DNA of 64,000 nt from Fervidibacillus halotolerans (GCF_026547205.1 NZ_CP106877.1:946001-1010000), one strand, 5' to 3'; counted from the first letter of the stretch, positions 17,960 through 26,606 are shown. Made by a program: numbers and translations. Notes: generated from the letters alone by a model not told the origin.

Positions 17960-18120
17960 TACGAGTTCGGAAAAAGCTTGTTTTGAATTTGTGAGAGTAA
18001 GGATTTTTTTATGTATTCCCGTCCTTTCTGGTGAATGAATCAATATGTGACATATTTTCTAACATATTTCCAATCATTGAATTTTCTCTTTGTTCCTGTT
18101 ATCCAAAAAAATGTCCCTGA
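17960..18120 (-). pseudogene. Fragment of a paralogue of the 9077-9580 gene
   Basis: The stretch shares blocks such as TTGAATTTGTGAGAGT and ATTCCCGTCCTTT with 9403-9450 at the same relative order and strand, followed by a region corresponding to the LDLRDQRE part. It has no usable frame. It is therefore a decayed copy of the hypothetical membrane-anchored protein gene. The rest of 17880-18290 contains no gene that I can support. Confidence 0.65.
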
Positions 18121-18296
18121 TAATTACAACGGGGTAATTTTCAGAAACAGAATTGATTAAAATTTACAAAATCGTAAAATAAAGAAATGTTCTATTTATA
18201 CATATTTGGTATGATAATCGTGAAATCGTTCAAATGTATTAACGTTTTTTGTAGGGAAGGAATGAAAATGTATTTTTGGGAAGGGAGCATGAACTA

Positions 18297-18767
18297 TTGA
18301 ACTGGAAAAAGGACGAGGAACAGTTCGTAAAATCAATTACTGTAATTTTTCAATTTTTGTTGAATATATCACTTATTTTTTTAGCAATCATTTTATCTGT
18401 TTTACTGTTTAAAGAGTTATTTGTGTTTGGGAAAATGTTGTTCCTTGGGGATCAGAACGATTACATTGTTTTTTTAGAGAATATTTTAATTTTCTTTTTA
18501 TATTTTGAGTTTATCACGATGATTGTAAAGTATTTTAAAGAAGAGTATCATTTCCCCCTCAGGTATTTTATTTATGTGGGGATTACGGCCATGGTGCGGT
18601 TAATCATTGTCGACCATCAAGATCCATACAGCACCCTTTTGTATGCAGTGGTCATCTTAATCCTTATCATTGGGTATTTCATTATGAATTTAACCCCCCG
18701 GGACCGTCCTGAAAGCAGATGGTTTTTTAAACTGCAAAAGAAAGATGTCGAGGGCGACGAAAAATAA
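18297..18767 (+). CDS. PsiE-like membrane protein
   Basis: This encodes 156 residues. The TTG at 18297 is chosen because AAGGGAG lies 9 bases upstream; the TTG at 18276 has none. It has four hydrophobic segments with a conserved EFITMIVKYFKEEYHFPLRY ... GITAMVRLIIVDHQ stretch, the signature of the phosphate-starvation-inducible PsiE family, whose molecular role is unclear. It is a single gene, followed by a long hairpin at 18787. Confidence 0.75.
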   Translation: MNWKKDEEQFVKSITVIFQFLLNISLIFLAIILSVLLFKELFVFGKMLFLGDQNDYIVFLENILIFFLYFEFITMIVKYFKEEYHFPLRYFIYVGITAMVRLIIVDHQDPYSTLLYAVVILILIIGYFIMNLTPRDRPESRWFFKLQKKDVEGDEK

Positions 18768-18786
18768 ATAGTATATTACAATAATT

Positions 18787-18835
18787 GTCGTCGACCTCCA
18801 GGAGTGCAAAAAACCCGGGGGATCGACGACATTTT
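18787..18835 (+). terminator. Hairpin after psiE-like gene
   Basis: GTCGTCGA (18787-18794) pairs with TCGACGAC (18823-18830), extended by CC/GGGG pairing, then ATTTTG. The T tract is modest. Confidence 0.55.
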
Positions 18836-18930
18836 GTGATTTTTTCACAATCTACAATGATTCTTGATTTATCAATCCTTTTCAACAACTAGTTGTTTAT
18901 ATACACAAGTGATTCAAAAATAAATTACAG

Positions 18931-19200
18931 TTAATAACTAGTATATAAAACAATCACATATAATAAGTATCCCGTTAAAAGTATTGTAATAAACAGACGA
19001 CGATCAGTAGAATTTTTTATTATGTATTTTTTTATGAAAAGTCCTGGCAAAGTAATAATTATAAACATAACAAGTGCAAAAAGTAATAAATTACTAGCAT
19101 TGAATGATTCAATAAAATAGTCAAGAAATATAAATGATATAAAATGTACTATCAAATATAAACCAAAAATTATCATTGCAAATAATATGAATTTTTTCAT
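18931..19200 (-). CDS. Small membrane protein, unknown
   Basis: This 89-residue protein has three predicted membrane helices (about residues 3-25, 38-56 and 69-87) and a Lys-rich loop before the last. Its ATG at 19200 follows GAGGGGTAAA. It is downstream of the DUF6843-like gene on the same strand with a 47-base gap, so the two may be co-transcribed. No family is recognised. Confidence 0.5.
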   Translation of the reverse strand: MKKFILFAMIIFGLYLIVHFISFIFLDYFIESFNASNLLLFALVMFIIITLPGLFIKKYIIKNSTDRRLFITILLTGYLLYVIVLYTSY

Positions 19201-19247
19201 TTTACCCCTCTAATTTAAAAATAATATTGGTAATAAAAGCCGACGAT

Positions 19248-19692
19248 CTATTTATTTTGAAAAATTCTTCTTGCAACCCCACTAATATGCGTACAATATT
19301 CTTCTTTTACACCGATTTTTTCATAATAGTATTTTCCAACATCATAAACATAACCTTCTCCTAAAGAACTGAAGGTTATTTCTTCCTTATCCATTAATCT
19401 GTCTCCAGAATAATAATTGGCTTGATAAAATCCCGAAGAATCCCTTCCTTCCCAGCCGAAATCTGGAGGAGACGATGTTAATAAGATTCCATCTTCATTA
19501 AAATGGTAATCAATTACTCCGTCCTTTAATGTTAAAGGAGGTTCACTTTCTACATTGTAAAATACATACGCACATCCTTGGAAACCCTCTGGTAAATAGT
19601 AATTCATTACTTTTATGTTTTCTTTTTTAGGAAGGAGTAAAATTAAAGAAAAAAGGATAATGGAAACACCAACAAAAATACTTTTTTTTCAT
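19248..19692 (-). pseudogene. DUF6843-like lipoprotein or secreted protein, frameshifted in poly-A
   Basis: The mature part (119 codons from ATG 19607) begins NYYLPEGFQGCAYVFYN and fits my memory of DUF6843 domains. Reading upstream in the same frame gives a typical signal or anchor, FVGVSIILFSLILLLPKKENIKV. That frame meets a stop just before the natural ATG at 19692-19690, which has GAGGAAA as ribosome binding site. The mismatch is a run of eight A (19682-19689): seven or ten would give MKKSIFVGV in frame. The gene is thus off by one base in a homopolymer. It could be a real pseudogene, a phase-variable gene or a sequencing error. Confidence 0.6.
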
Positions 19693-19818
19693 TTTCCTCA
19701 TCTTAATCACTTCCTTGCAAACAATATTTTACTATTTTCGGTACCGTCAAGAATTTTGTGTAAGATCCTATAGAGTATCCTCAGATTATGCTTTATTTGA
19801 TAATAAATTCATTTATCT

Positions 19819-19862
19819 GTTTCCCACTAGGAGACTGAATATTCAGTCTCCTAGTGGGAAAC
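19819..19862. repeat. Perfect 44-bp palindrome inside IS256
   Basis: Each 22-base arm (GTTTCCCACTAGGAGACTGA... and its exact complement) meets without a loop at 19840/19841. It lies between the left terminal repeat and the 3' end of the transposase gene, with no T tract. Confidence 0.95.
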
Positions 19863-19899
19863 GCACGCCTCTTCGAATATCTTTATATACTTACAAATT

Positions 19900-21063
19900 T
19901 TAGTATCTTTCTTCGAACATTTCTTGCAGGGCTTGATAGGCGTTTGAAAAACCTCGTAATTTTCGATTCGACCATTTTTCATTAAACTCTTGTATGGTCA
20001 AATACGTGATTTTCTCCGCAGCTTCTATACTTGAAAGACTGTTCATCGTCTTTAGTCGTTTACGTATGTCTTTAATGGTTCTTTCAATCGCGTTTGTCGT
20101 GTATATGACACTGCGTATGCTTAGTGGATATTTCATAAACGTGAGTAGAACGTCTAAATCTTTTTCCCATGATTGTACTTCTCTTGCGTATTTTTTGGAC
20201 CACTTTTTCTCGAATTCATGAAATGCTTGTATCGCAGCTTCTTTTGTCGTGGCACGATAAATGAGCTTTAAATCTTCTGTCACTTCTATTTGGTCTTTCT
20301 TTCTGACTTTATTTAATGTATTTCTGACTTTGTGTACGACACATCGTTGTACATCGGCTTTTGGATAGACAGATTTAAAAGCTTCTTCTAAGCCATTAAG
20401 ACCATCAAACACACCAAGTAATACTTCTTTTACTCCGCGCTGATATAAATCTTGAAGAATTTCTTGCCATCCAAGAGCGCTTTCTTGACCTCCAACATAG
20501 AAGCCTAATATTTCTCGATAACCATCCTCATTGACTCCAAGGACGATATAAATGACTTCCTTCGCATACGTATCACGACGGACTTTTATATATAAGCCAT
20601 CTAGGTAAAGGACAGAATAACGCTTATTGAGTGGACGTTGTTGCCATTTTCGAATGTCTTCTATTGTCGCATCTGTAATATTGCTTATCGTGGTTGGGGA
20701 GTAACTGGAACCGAGAATTCGTTCGATAAATTTACCGATTTCTCGAGTGCTCATCCCACTTTGGTACATTTTAATAATCGCTTCTTCAAGCCAACCATCG
20801 CGACGTTGATAAGGTTCAAATAGTTGGGTTTGAAAATCCCCATTTCGATCTCGTGGAACATAAAGTTGATCAATTTTTCCATACTTCGTATCCAAAGAAC
20901 GGGTGTAATACCCATTTCTGGAGTTATGAACTTCTTTCTGTTCCACTTCTAAAAAGTTTTTGATTTCTTCTTTCATGATGAGCTCTAATTTTTCTTTTAC
21001 AAACTCACGAATCAAATTTTCTAGTTGATTTGCGAAGTCAAAGTTAGGTATACTACTAGACAT
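19900..21063 (-). CDS. IS256-family (mutator type) transposase
   Basis: This 387-residue DDE transposase shows the N-terminal NFDFANQLENLIREFV, the zinc/DNA region YTRSLDTKYGKIDQLYVPRDR, the first catalytic Asp in YLDGLYIKV, the second in GVFDGLNGLEEA, the C/H motif RCVVHKVRN and the final Glu in TTNAIERTIKDIRKR. No disruptions were seen. The ATG at 21063 is preferred for spacing from AAAGGA; an ATG at 21075 is also in frame. The copy is likely functional. Confidence 0.92.
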   Translation of the reverse strand: MSSSIPNFDFANQLENLIREFVKEKLELIMKEEIKNFLEVEQKEVHNSRNGYYTRSLDTKYGKIDQLYVPRDRNGDFQTQLFEPYQRRDGWLEEAIIKMYQSGMSTREIGKFIERILGSSYSPTTISNITDATIEDIRKWQQRPLNKRYSVLYLDGLYIKVRRDTYAKEVIYIVLGVNEDGYREILGFYVGGQESALGWQEILQDLYQRGVKEVLLGVFDGLNGLEEAFKSVYPKADVQRCVVHKVRNTLNKVRKKDQIEVTEDLKLIYRATTKEAAIQAFHEFEKKWSKKYAREVQSWEKDLDVLLTFMKYPLSIRSVIYTTNAIERTIKDIRKRLKTMNSLSSIEAAEKITYLTIQEFNEKWSNRKLRGFSNAYQALQEMFEERY

Positions 21064-21409
21064 AGGTAGGGTCATCCTTTCTCAATTTGTTTGGTTGCAA
21101 ATCTGAGAATACCCTACCTTTTTTCTTTTGGTCTAGCAAAATGCTTTACACAAAATTTTATACATCATCCTATTTTCCTTTATTATAACAAATTTAAATT
21201 ATAATTTATAAAAAATGTTATGATAATTTATTTTAACAATTTTTTTTGGAATTTTTTTATGGACAAAAAAGAAAGCAAATTAAATCTGAAAAGTTTCCCA
21301 TTTATCCTGCAAAAAATGCGTTTAACCATCCAGAAGTCATTTCCTTTTTCTTCCTTATAAGTTTTCGTTATAGTAAACAATAGTACAATAGAAAAAGAGG
21401 TGTTTGAAA

Positions 21410-21862
21410 ATGAATCAACCATTAGTAACGTTACGAGTGAAGGGGAAGGTTGAATCAGGAATTACAAATACGATTCAAGTGCGAAATTTGGCACCCGTAT
21501 TGATTGATGAACCGATACGCCTTGGTGGGAAGGATCAAGGTCCGAATCCGTTGGAGTATTTGCTTGCAACTTTAGGAGCCTGTGCGACCATTATTGCTCA
21601 TGATGTGGCAAAGGAACAACAATTCACATATAAACGAATCGATTACTCCGTGAGTGGAAAACTCGATCCCCGTGGTTATAAAGGGGTTGAAGGAGTCAAA
21701 ACGTATTTCCAATCTATCCGTCTCGATGTTTTTGTCGAAACGGATGAAAATGAAGAGGCGTTACAACGGGTGGCAGAAATTTCTGAGGGGAGATGTCCCA
21801 TTTACAATTTATTGAAAGATGCAGGTGTGGAAATCGAATCGAATTGGGTGAAAAAACAATAA
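21410..21862 (+). CDS. OsmC-family protein, second copy
   Basis: This 150-residue protein has an ATG start at 21410, seven bases after AGAGGTG. The peroxidatic cysteine lies in LATLGACATIIAH and the second in SEGRCPIYNLL; the NPLEYLLATLGA helix is conserved. Sequence similarity to the 17371 gene is moderate, so they are not a recent tandem copy. It is expected to act as a thiol-dependent hydroperoxide reductase or thiol-binding protein. It is monocistronic, ending at a strong terminator shared with the convergent transporter gene. Confidence 0.85.
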   Translation: MNQPLVTLRVKGKVESGITNTIQVRNLAPVLIDEPIRLGGKDQGPNPLEYLLATLGACATIIAHDVAKEQQFTYKRIDYSVSGKLDPRGYKGVEGVKTYFQSIRLDVFVETDENEEALQRVAEISEGRCPIYNLLKDAGVEIESNWVKKQ

Positions 21863-21921
21863 TTTCGAAATGGATAAATTCATCGAATACGATTGGTGAT
21901 GAACGAATTAGACGAGTAAAG

Positions 21922-21956
21922 AAAGGTCTAGACCCATTTACGGTTTAGACCTTTTT
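21922..21956. terminator. Bidirectional terminator osmC / BASS transporter
   Basis: AAAGGTCTA (21922-21930) pairs with TAGACCTTT (21946-21954), ending in TTTTT on + and CTTTCTTT on -. Confidence 0.8.
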
Positions 21957-21999
21957 ACAAAATGCCTTTAGGAAGGCTGCCTCTCGATGAAAGGACTTG

Positions 22000-22968
22000 T
22001 TACGCAATTAGTTCTTCATTATTTATAGATTCCTTTTCATTAACCGAATCGAGAATCATCGCAAAAATGGAAGCAATCATTTGTTGAAACAACATGCTGA
22101 CAACGATCGGTAAAACGACTGGAGACGGGAAAAATGTGATGGCAATTACGGCACCTGCACTCACATTTCTCATCCCACCCCCAAAGGTTAGGGAAACGAG
22201 GGAACGTTTCGGAAACTGCAAAACTTTCCCAATAATAAAAGAAAGGAAATAACCGATAAATGTGACGAAAATCACAACTATCATGATATAAACGAGTTCC
22301 CAGTTGAAGGTTTGAAAAAAAGGAGCCACTTCCGCACCGTTTAATAACATTACTCCACAGAGGAACAACTTTGAAATCGGTGATAATCGGGGTTTCCAAA
22401 CTTTTCCGCTATTCCCCTTTGTAAATTCATTGAAAAGGAGAGCGATAATGGAAGGAAAAACGATCATAAAAAGTAGGGATGACATCATTTGCCAAAGATC
22501 CAACGCCACGTCTTGACCGACCAAAATCGATAAACTAAGTGGCACGAGAAAAGGGGCTAATAAAGCATCGATGATAATCACTGAAAGGGTTAAAGCTTGA
22601 TTTCCCTTTTTCATCGAAACCCAAATAAAACTTGTAATCCCTGTTGGTATTACCATGCTTAAAATTAAACCAGTCATCGTTTCTGAATCCTCTGGGAAAG
22701 TGAGTTGGGCAATGCCCCAAGTTAACATCGGCATTATGATATGAAGAAAACTTAAAATAATAAAAACTGGTAGGGGTTGACGGACCGCTTCTTTTAAATC
22801 CCGAAAATTTAGGCTCAAGCTTCCTTCAAAAGTCATAAAAGCAAAGAGACAAGGAATTAAATATGTAAAATCTTTCACATAACTAGTGAGAAAGATTCCG
22901 AGGATAACGCTAAATGGTGCAATAAAAGGGATGGATCTTTCAAAATTTCGATTCAAATTTTGTAGCAT
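22000..22968 (-). CDS. Bile acid:sodium symporter (BASS) family transporter
   Basis: This 322-residue integral membrane protein has about ten hydrophobic segments. Family features seen are FMTFEGSLSLNFRDLKEA near helix 2, the MVIPTGITSFIWV crossing-helix region and TFGGGMRNVSAGAVIAI. BASS proteins move organic anions with sodium; the substrate cannot be told (keto acids, pantoate and bile acids are known for relatives). The start follows AGAAGGAGT. It stands alone, upstream of the tRNA-Gly promoter. Confidence 0.85.
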   Translation of the reverse strand: MLQNLNRNFERSIPFIAPFSVILGIFLTSYVKDFTYLIPCLFAFMTFEGSLSLNFRDLKEAVRQPLPVFIILSFLHIIMPMLTWGIAQLTFPEDSETMTGLILSMVIPTGITSFIWVSMKKGNQALTLSVIIIDALLAPFLVPLSLSILVGQDVALDLWQMMSSLLFMIVFPSIIALLFNEFTKGNSGKVWKPRLSPISKLFLCGVMLLNGAEVAPFFQTFNWELVYIMIVVIFVTFIGYFLSFIIGKVLQFPKRSLVSLTFGGGMRNVSAGAVIAITFFPSPVVLPIVVSMLFQQMIASIFAMILDSVNEKESINNEELIA

Positions 22969-23295
22969 AAATGTACTCCTTCTATTTTAGACAATGATAC
23001 AACCACTTTACTCTCCATAAAAGGTGCTGTCAATCTTAAAATAATTTACCGGAATTTTAATAAGAAAACTACCTTGTTGTAAAGAGCCAGTAGATGGAAG
23101 GTTGGAGAAAAATTCATGACAATTGATCATTGATGAGTCGATCAGAAAAAGTAATGAAAAGGAATTGTGAAAATGGTGATTATCAACATTTCGTATATCC
23201 GATTGTTTTTGAATATATAAAGAAAAGGATTTTTAAAAAATAGAATGACAAATATGTGAAATTATGGAAAAACTGTAAATGGTCGAATAAACCCC

Positions 23296-23324
23296 TTGAC
23301 CGAAGAAAAAGGTAGTTGTAATAT
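23296..23324 (+). promoter_or_regulatory. Promoter for tRNA-Gly
   Basis: TTGACC (23296-23301), a 17-base spacer and TAATAT (23319-23324) lie 29 bases before the tRNA. Confidence 0.65.
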
Positions 23325-23353
23325 GAATATTGTAAAAACAATGATTTATTTGT

Positions 23354-23425
23354 GCGGAAGTAGTTTAGTGGTAGAACACCACCTTCCCAAGGTGGGGGTC
23401 GCGGGTTCGAGTCCCGTCTTCCGCT
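23354..23425 (+). tRNA. tRNA-Gly (anticodon CCC)
   Basis: The acceptor stem is GCGGAAG (23354) with CTTCCGC (23418-23424). The anticodon stem CCACC/GGTGG encloses TTCCCAA, giving anticodon CCC. The T arm is GCGGGTTCGAGTCCCG. There is no encoded CCA. Its 3' half is the attachment site of the integrative element. Confidence 0.93.
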
Positions 23426-23426
23426 T
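23383..23426 (+). repeat. attL: 44-bp direct repeat in tRNA-Gly
   Basis: The sequence from the anticodon loop to one base past the tRNA (starting CTTCCCAAGG, ending CCGCTT) is repeated exactly at 36802-36845. Because the tRNA is intact on this side, this is the left junction. Confidence 0.93.
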
Positions 23427-23431
23427 AAAAG

Positions 23432-23474
23432 TCGGTAGAAACGGCGTAATGACGCTATTTCTACCGATTTTTTT
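23432..23474 (+). terminator. Terminator just inside left end of element
   Basis: TCGGTAGAAA (23432-23441) pairs with TTTCTACCGA (23458-23467), followed by seven T. It now terminates the tRNA-Gly transcript; a short CCCT/AGGG hairpin with TTTTT near 36854-36875 beyond attR probably did so before insertion. Confidence 0.8.
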
Positions 23475-23480
23475 ATGCGT

Positions 23481-23499
23481 TGATTTAACCGCTGACTTG
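23481..23499 (+). promoter_or_regulatory. Candidate integrase arm site, left
   Basis: TGATTTAACCGCTGACTTG matches TGATTTAGCGGTTGACTTG at 36762-36780 at 16 of 19 positions in the same orientation. Each lies just inside an attachment repeat, the position of arm-type sites bound by integrase N-terminal domains. Confidence 0.5.
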
Positions 23500-23576
23500 C
23501 CCCTTTGGGTGCGGCATAGCGCAATACTGGCATGGCGTCGGTTATTCCGTAAAAACAGGCGGAAGGAGTGCCGACG

Positions 23577-24617
23577 ATGACAAAAAAGCGCCGCAAAGTT
23601 AACCGCAATATTGGAGAAACCTCGGACAACCTCGACGTACTTTTCAAAAAATTCCTTGAAATTAAAAAGGCGGAAGGACGCGCTGAAAAAACAATTAACC
23701 AGTATATCGAAAACTACCGGTATTTTTCGGAGTATTTAGAAAAGCGCAATATACCACGCCTAATGTCCAAGATGAATAAAGACGTAATGCGCGGCTATAT
23801 CGTGTATATGCAAAATGAAATCATCAAATTTGAAGATCATCGGTTTGTACTCGACAAATATAAAACGGTTGGACTATCGCCAACAACGATAAATACACGA
23901 TTAAAAACATTACGCGTAATGTTTAAATGTTTGCAAGACGAGCGATTAATTACAAAAAATCCGATGGACGGAGTTAAAAACTTAAGAGATCAAGAAAAGG
24001 AAATTGTCGTATTAAGCGCCGACGAATTAAAACGATTACTATATTCGCTTAATCAACGTAAATACACCGAATTTCGCGACTATGTACTTACAATGTTGCT
24101 ACTCGACAGCATGATGAGAATAAGCGAAGCAACCGGTTTAAAAACGACGAATTTTGATTATGCAACGCGAACGGTCGTTGTTCCAGCACACGCCGCCAAA
24201 AACCGCAAGGCGCGAATTATCCCAATTCAAGAAAAGACGGCGCGCTTACTGCGGGAATTGATTGCAGAGAATCAAACGGACTTTGATAGCGAATACATCT
24301 TTTTGACAAATAACGGAAGTAAAATGCAGCCGTCGCATTACAGACAACGTTTAACAAGATATGCGGAACGTGTCGGTATTCAGAAAAAAGTACATCCGCA
24401 TTTAATACGACATACAGCCGCGACAATGTTTCTCGAAAATGGCGGCGACATTCGTCATTTGCAAAAATTGCTCGGTCATAGTGATATGCGGATGGTGCAA
24501 AGGTACACGCATTTATCGAATAAAGCGCTGATTGAACAGCACGAGAAATATTCCGCGCTAAATAACGTCATGAGCAATCTAAATAAGCCGCGAAAAATTA
24601 AACGGTCAAACATTTAA
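23577..24617 (+). CDS. int: Tyrosine integrase of the element
   Basis: This 346-residue site-specific recombinase starts at ATG 23577, 8 bases after AAGGAG. It has a basic N-terminus (TKKRRKVNRN), a SAM-like core-binding domain (KKAEGRAEKTINQYIENYRYF) and a catalytic domain with Arg in LLLDSMMRISEATG, the HPHLIRH box, LLGHSDMRMVQRYTHLS with the histidine, and the nucleophile Tyr in RYTH. All catalytic residues are present. Its position beside the tRNA and attL makes it the integrase for this insertion. The next gene starts 19 bases downstream. Confidence 0.92.
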   Translation: MTKKRRKVNRNIGETSDNLDVLFKKFLEIKKAEGRAEKTINQYIENYRYFSEYLEKRNIPRLMSKMNKDVMRGYIVYMQNEIIKFEDHRFVLDKYKTVGLSPTTINTRLKTLRVMFKCLQDERLITKNPMDGVKNLRDQEKEIVVLSADELKRLLYSLNQRKYTEFRDYVLTMLLLDSMMRISEATGLKTTNFDYATRTVVVPAHAAKNRKARIIPIQEKTARLLRELIAENQTDFDSEYIFLTNNGSKMQPSHYRQRLTRYAERVGIQKKVHPHLIRHTAATMFLENGGDIRHLQKLLGHSDMRMVQRYTHLSNKALIEQHEKYSALNNVMSNLNKPRKIKRSNI

Positions 24618-24636
24618 ACAAACAGGGGCGTTGATT

Positions 24637-25413
24637 ATGTACTATTTAAGCGAATACCAAACTTTCAACAATAAAGACGAATTAAATACAGCGGTTAAAA
24701 GTCACCTTGCACGCCATAAATTTGATTTAACCGACACAGAAAAGCTGACGTTGCGCACTATCGCACGATACGCGGTCAAATATCCCGGTGCGGCGCATTT
24801 AAAAGCGGCTACTATTGCGGACTTGATCGGCAAGAGCGAAAAAACCGCCCGACGTGCCATAAACAAGTTGGTTAAATTCGGAATTATCCGCAAAGTTGAA
24901 ACGATACGCAAAGTAACCGGAGGTAAGGGCGCCAACATTCTTCAAATTTTACCGCCTACTAATGACCATACGGACACGTCCAATCGGAAAGAATCGAAAA
25001 ATAGCGACGTTGCAACGGTTAAAGCGTCAAATTCCGCAAATGAACCTAGTAACTCTATTAAGCAAAACATTAATACAATAGCTACTGAGGAAACCGCAAA
25101 TGGCGCATTAAAGCGTTCAATTCCAGCCGAATTGTACAACGCATTAAAACCGTACTTCAATGATCGCGATATGTATAAAGCCGTCGGTATCTTGTGGCGC
25201 GCAAAGGCGTCAATTGACCGCAACATTACGTTTGAACAACATTCCAGCGTCTATGTTGACACATTTAAGAACGTCATATTCCATTACAAGCGAGGCAAAG
25301 TGCGGAATTTGTTCGCCTATTTATACGGTGCATGGCGTCAAGTAGCGATTGAAATTAAACGCAGGTTGACGCTGGCGGAAAGCGACTTGTTTTATAACTG
25401 GTTGGACGCTTAA
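24637..25413 (+). CDS. Winged-helix replication-initiator-like protein
   Basis: This 258-residue protein has its start at ATG 24637, 8 bases after AGGGG. Residues about 25-80 form a winged helix (TLRTIARYAVKYP ... ATIADLIGKSEKTARRAINKLVKFGII). A polar linker follows, then an all-alpha C-terminal half including KAVGILWRAKASIDRN. Similar helix-turn-helix proteins occur in Gram-positive mobile elements, some near replication origins. The repeat-rich noncoding segment directly after it suggests it may bind there. It is probably co-transcribed with int. Confidence 0.55.
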   Translation: MYYLSEYQTFNNKDELNTAVKSHLARHKFDLTDTEKLTLRTIARYAVKYPGAAHLKAATIADLIGKSEKTARRAINKLVKFGIIRKVETIRKVTGGKGANILQILPPTNDHTDTSNRKESKNSDVATVKASNSANEPSNSIKQNINTIATEETANGALKRSIPAELYNALKPYFNDRDMYKAVGILWRAKASIDRNITFEQHSSVYVDTFKNVIFHYKRGKVRNLFAYLYGAWRQVAIEIKRRLTLAESDLFYNWLDA

Positions 25414-26285
25414 TTCGCTTTAGTGCGCTAAAATGTGTGCGCTTATTCGGACAAATCGCCAAAAAGTGTGCGCTTATTCGGACAAATTCGATACCCGAAA
25501 TAAATCTATATATTGAGTATATTGCGTTATTTTTCGCTAAATGAACGCTATATATTGTGTTTAATCGTCGGTATTTACTGCGATATATGCGAAATTATAT
25601 CTTAATCTTTGTTACTTGGTTTTAGCGGTAAGAAAACTGAATGACCATTCATCGGTAAATTCGCGGAAAAAATACGGGGTTCATCGGTAAATTCGCGGAA
25701 AGTGATTTTCGGGGGTTTTTCGCCGTTTTTCTTCGATTTGCTCCGTTTTTCTCCGTTTTTCTTACGTGCAGGAAACGACTTTATTCTTAATCTTTGTGAA
25801 TTCGTCAAGCAACTTCACTCCAGATTTGGAGGAATGTCTAATGTCCGCGAACTAGTGAATTTAAACCTTGATCCAAAATTGGGTCAAGGTCAGGGTAGTA
25901 CGATAACTGTACTAGGGTAGTACGATAACCGTACTGTATATATATTTATATTATATATATATATATCTAATTATATATATTTATATTTGCGTCCATGTTC
26001 GCTTACGCTCACATGTCCGCGAACTAGTTTACTTTATCCCGGTTTATAGCGGAATGTGAGGTAGAAGTAGTTATAAAAGGTATTAATCTATCATCATTAA
26101 GGTACTGTCCGCAATATAAATATTATTTAATAAATAATATGATATATTGACTAGTTCGCGACGACAAGCCACGATAGTGGCGCAGTCGGCGCAATATCAC
26201 GTTTTCATAAAACGTACGACATTAGGCGGGGAATGTACAAGACATTCCGCGTTGATACAACGTTATATTTACGGAGGTGAGGACG
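25414..26285. other. Repeat-rich noncoding segment, candidate replication origin
   Basis: No gene is supported in these 870 bases. They hold three pairs of 22-base direct repeats: GTGTGCGCTTATTCGGACAA.. at 25435 and 25466, TTCATCGGTAAATTCGCGGA.. at 25648 and 25680, and AGGGTAGTACGATAAC.. at 25892 and 25914 in tandem. ATGTCCGCGAACTAGT occurs at 25841 and 26013 with an inverted ACTAGTTCGCG at 26150. Hairpins are CCTTGATCC/GGGTCAAGG (25866-25889), ACGTTTT/AAAACGT (26199-26215) and GGAATGT/ACATTCC (26230-26248). A TA-rich tract spans 25936-25990. This combination of iteron-like repeats, dyads and an AT-rich tract is typical of origins. Confidence 0.55.
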
Positions 26286-26606
26286 ATGGCAAAACGTAAG
26301 CGACGTAAGCGTACAAGACCGCCGTTGGATGATCGGCATTATACCGCAATATATTTGATGACGCGCCCATTTTACGACAAAAAGACCGGTAAAAAGCGTT
26401 GGTTAACGCGTCAAGAAGTCGCGGACATGGTCGGAGTTAGCCGGATGCAGTTATGGCGCTGGGAACAACGCAAGGACTTTCAGCGCGAACACGACAAGGC
26501 GTTAAAGGCGTACTTGCGAACGTTGAAACCGAAGAAACCGCGCTGGACGGTGCCAAGTAGTGCGGATGAAATTAACGCAATATTGCGCAATTCAGGAATA
26601 ATTTAG
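26286..26606 (+). CDS. phBC6A51-type helix-turn-helix protein
   Basis: This small basic protein of 106 residues starts at ATG 26286, 8 bases after GGAGG. The N-terminus is KRKRRKRTRPP. A helix-turn-helix follows, RQEVADMVGVSRMQLWRWEQRKDFQREHDKAL, like the phBC6A51 proteins and small terminase N-domains of Bacillus phages. It could be an origin-binding protein, excision factor or terminase small subunit relic. It directly follows the candidate origin. Confidence 0.6.
   Translation: MAKRKRRKRTRPPLDDRHYTAIYLMTRPFYDKKTGKKRWLTRQEVADMVGVSRMQLWRWEQRKDFQREHDKALKAYLRTLKPKKPRWTVPSSADEINAILRNSGII

Larger units (their letters stand above)
19752..21157 (-). mobile_element. IS256-family insertion sequence
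   Basis: The ends carry inverted repeats: AATTTTGTGTAAG at 19752-19764 and CTTTACACAAAATT at 21144-21157. Between them is one intact transposase on the minus strand. I see no matching 8-9 bp target duplication at the flanks, so it may have recombined since insertion. A perfect 44-bp palindrome lies between the left end and the transposase stop. Confidence 0.85.

Noticed and set aside
19752-21157. Target-site duplication of the IS256 copy
   Set aside because: The 8-9 bases outside each terminal repeat do not match, so none is claimed.
23183-23647. Minus-strand frame spanning tRNA-Gly
   Set aside because: The RDSNPRPPPWEGG peptide is the well-known false translation of tRNA antisense sequence.
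25435-25701. Possible CRISPR array from spaced repeats
   Set aside because: Only pairs of 22-base repeats with 9-10 base gaps occur, each pair a different sequence; no array and no cas genes.
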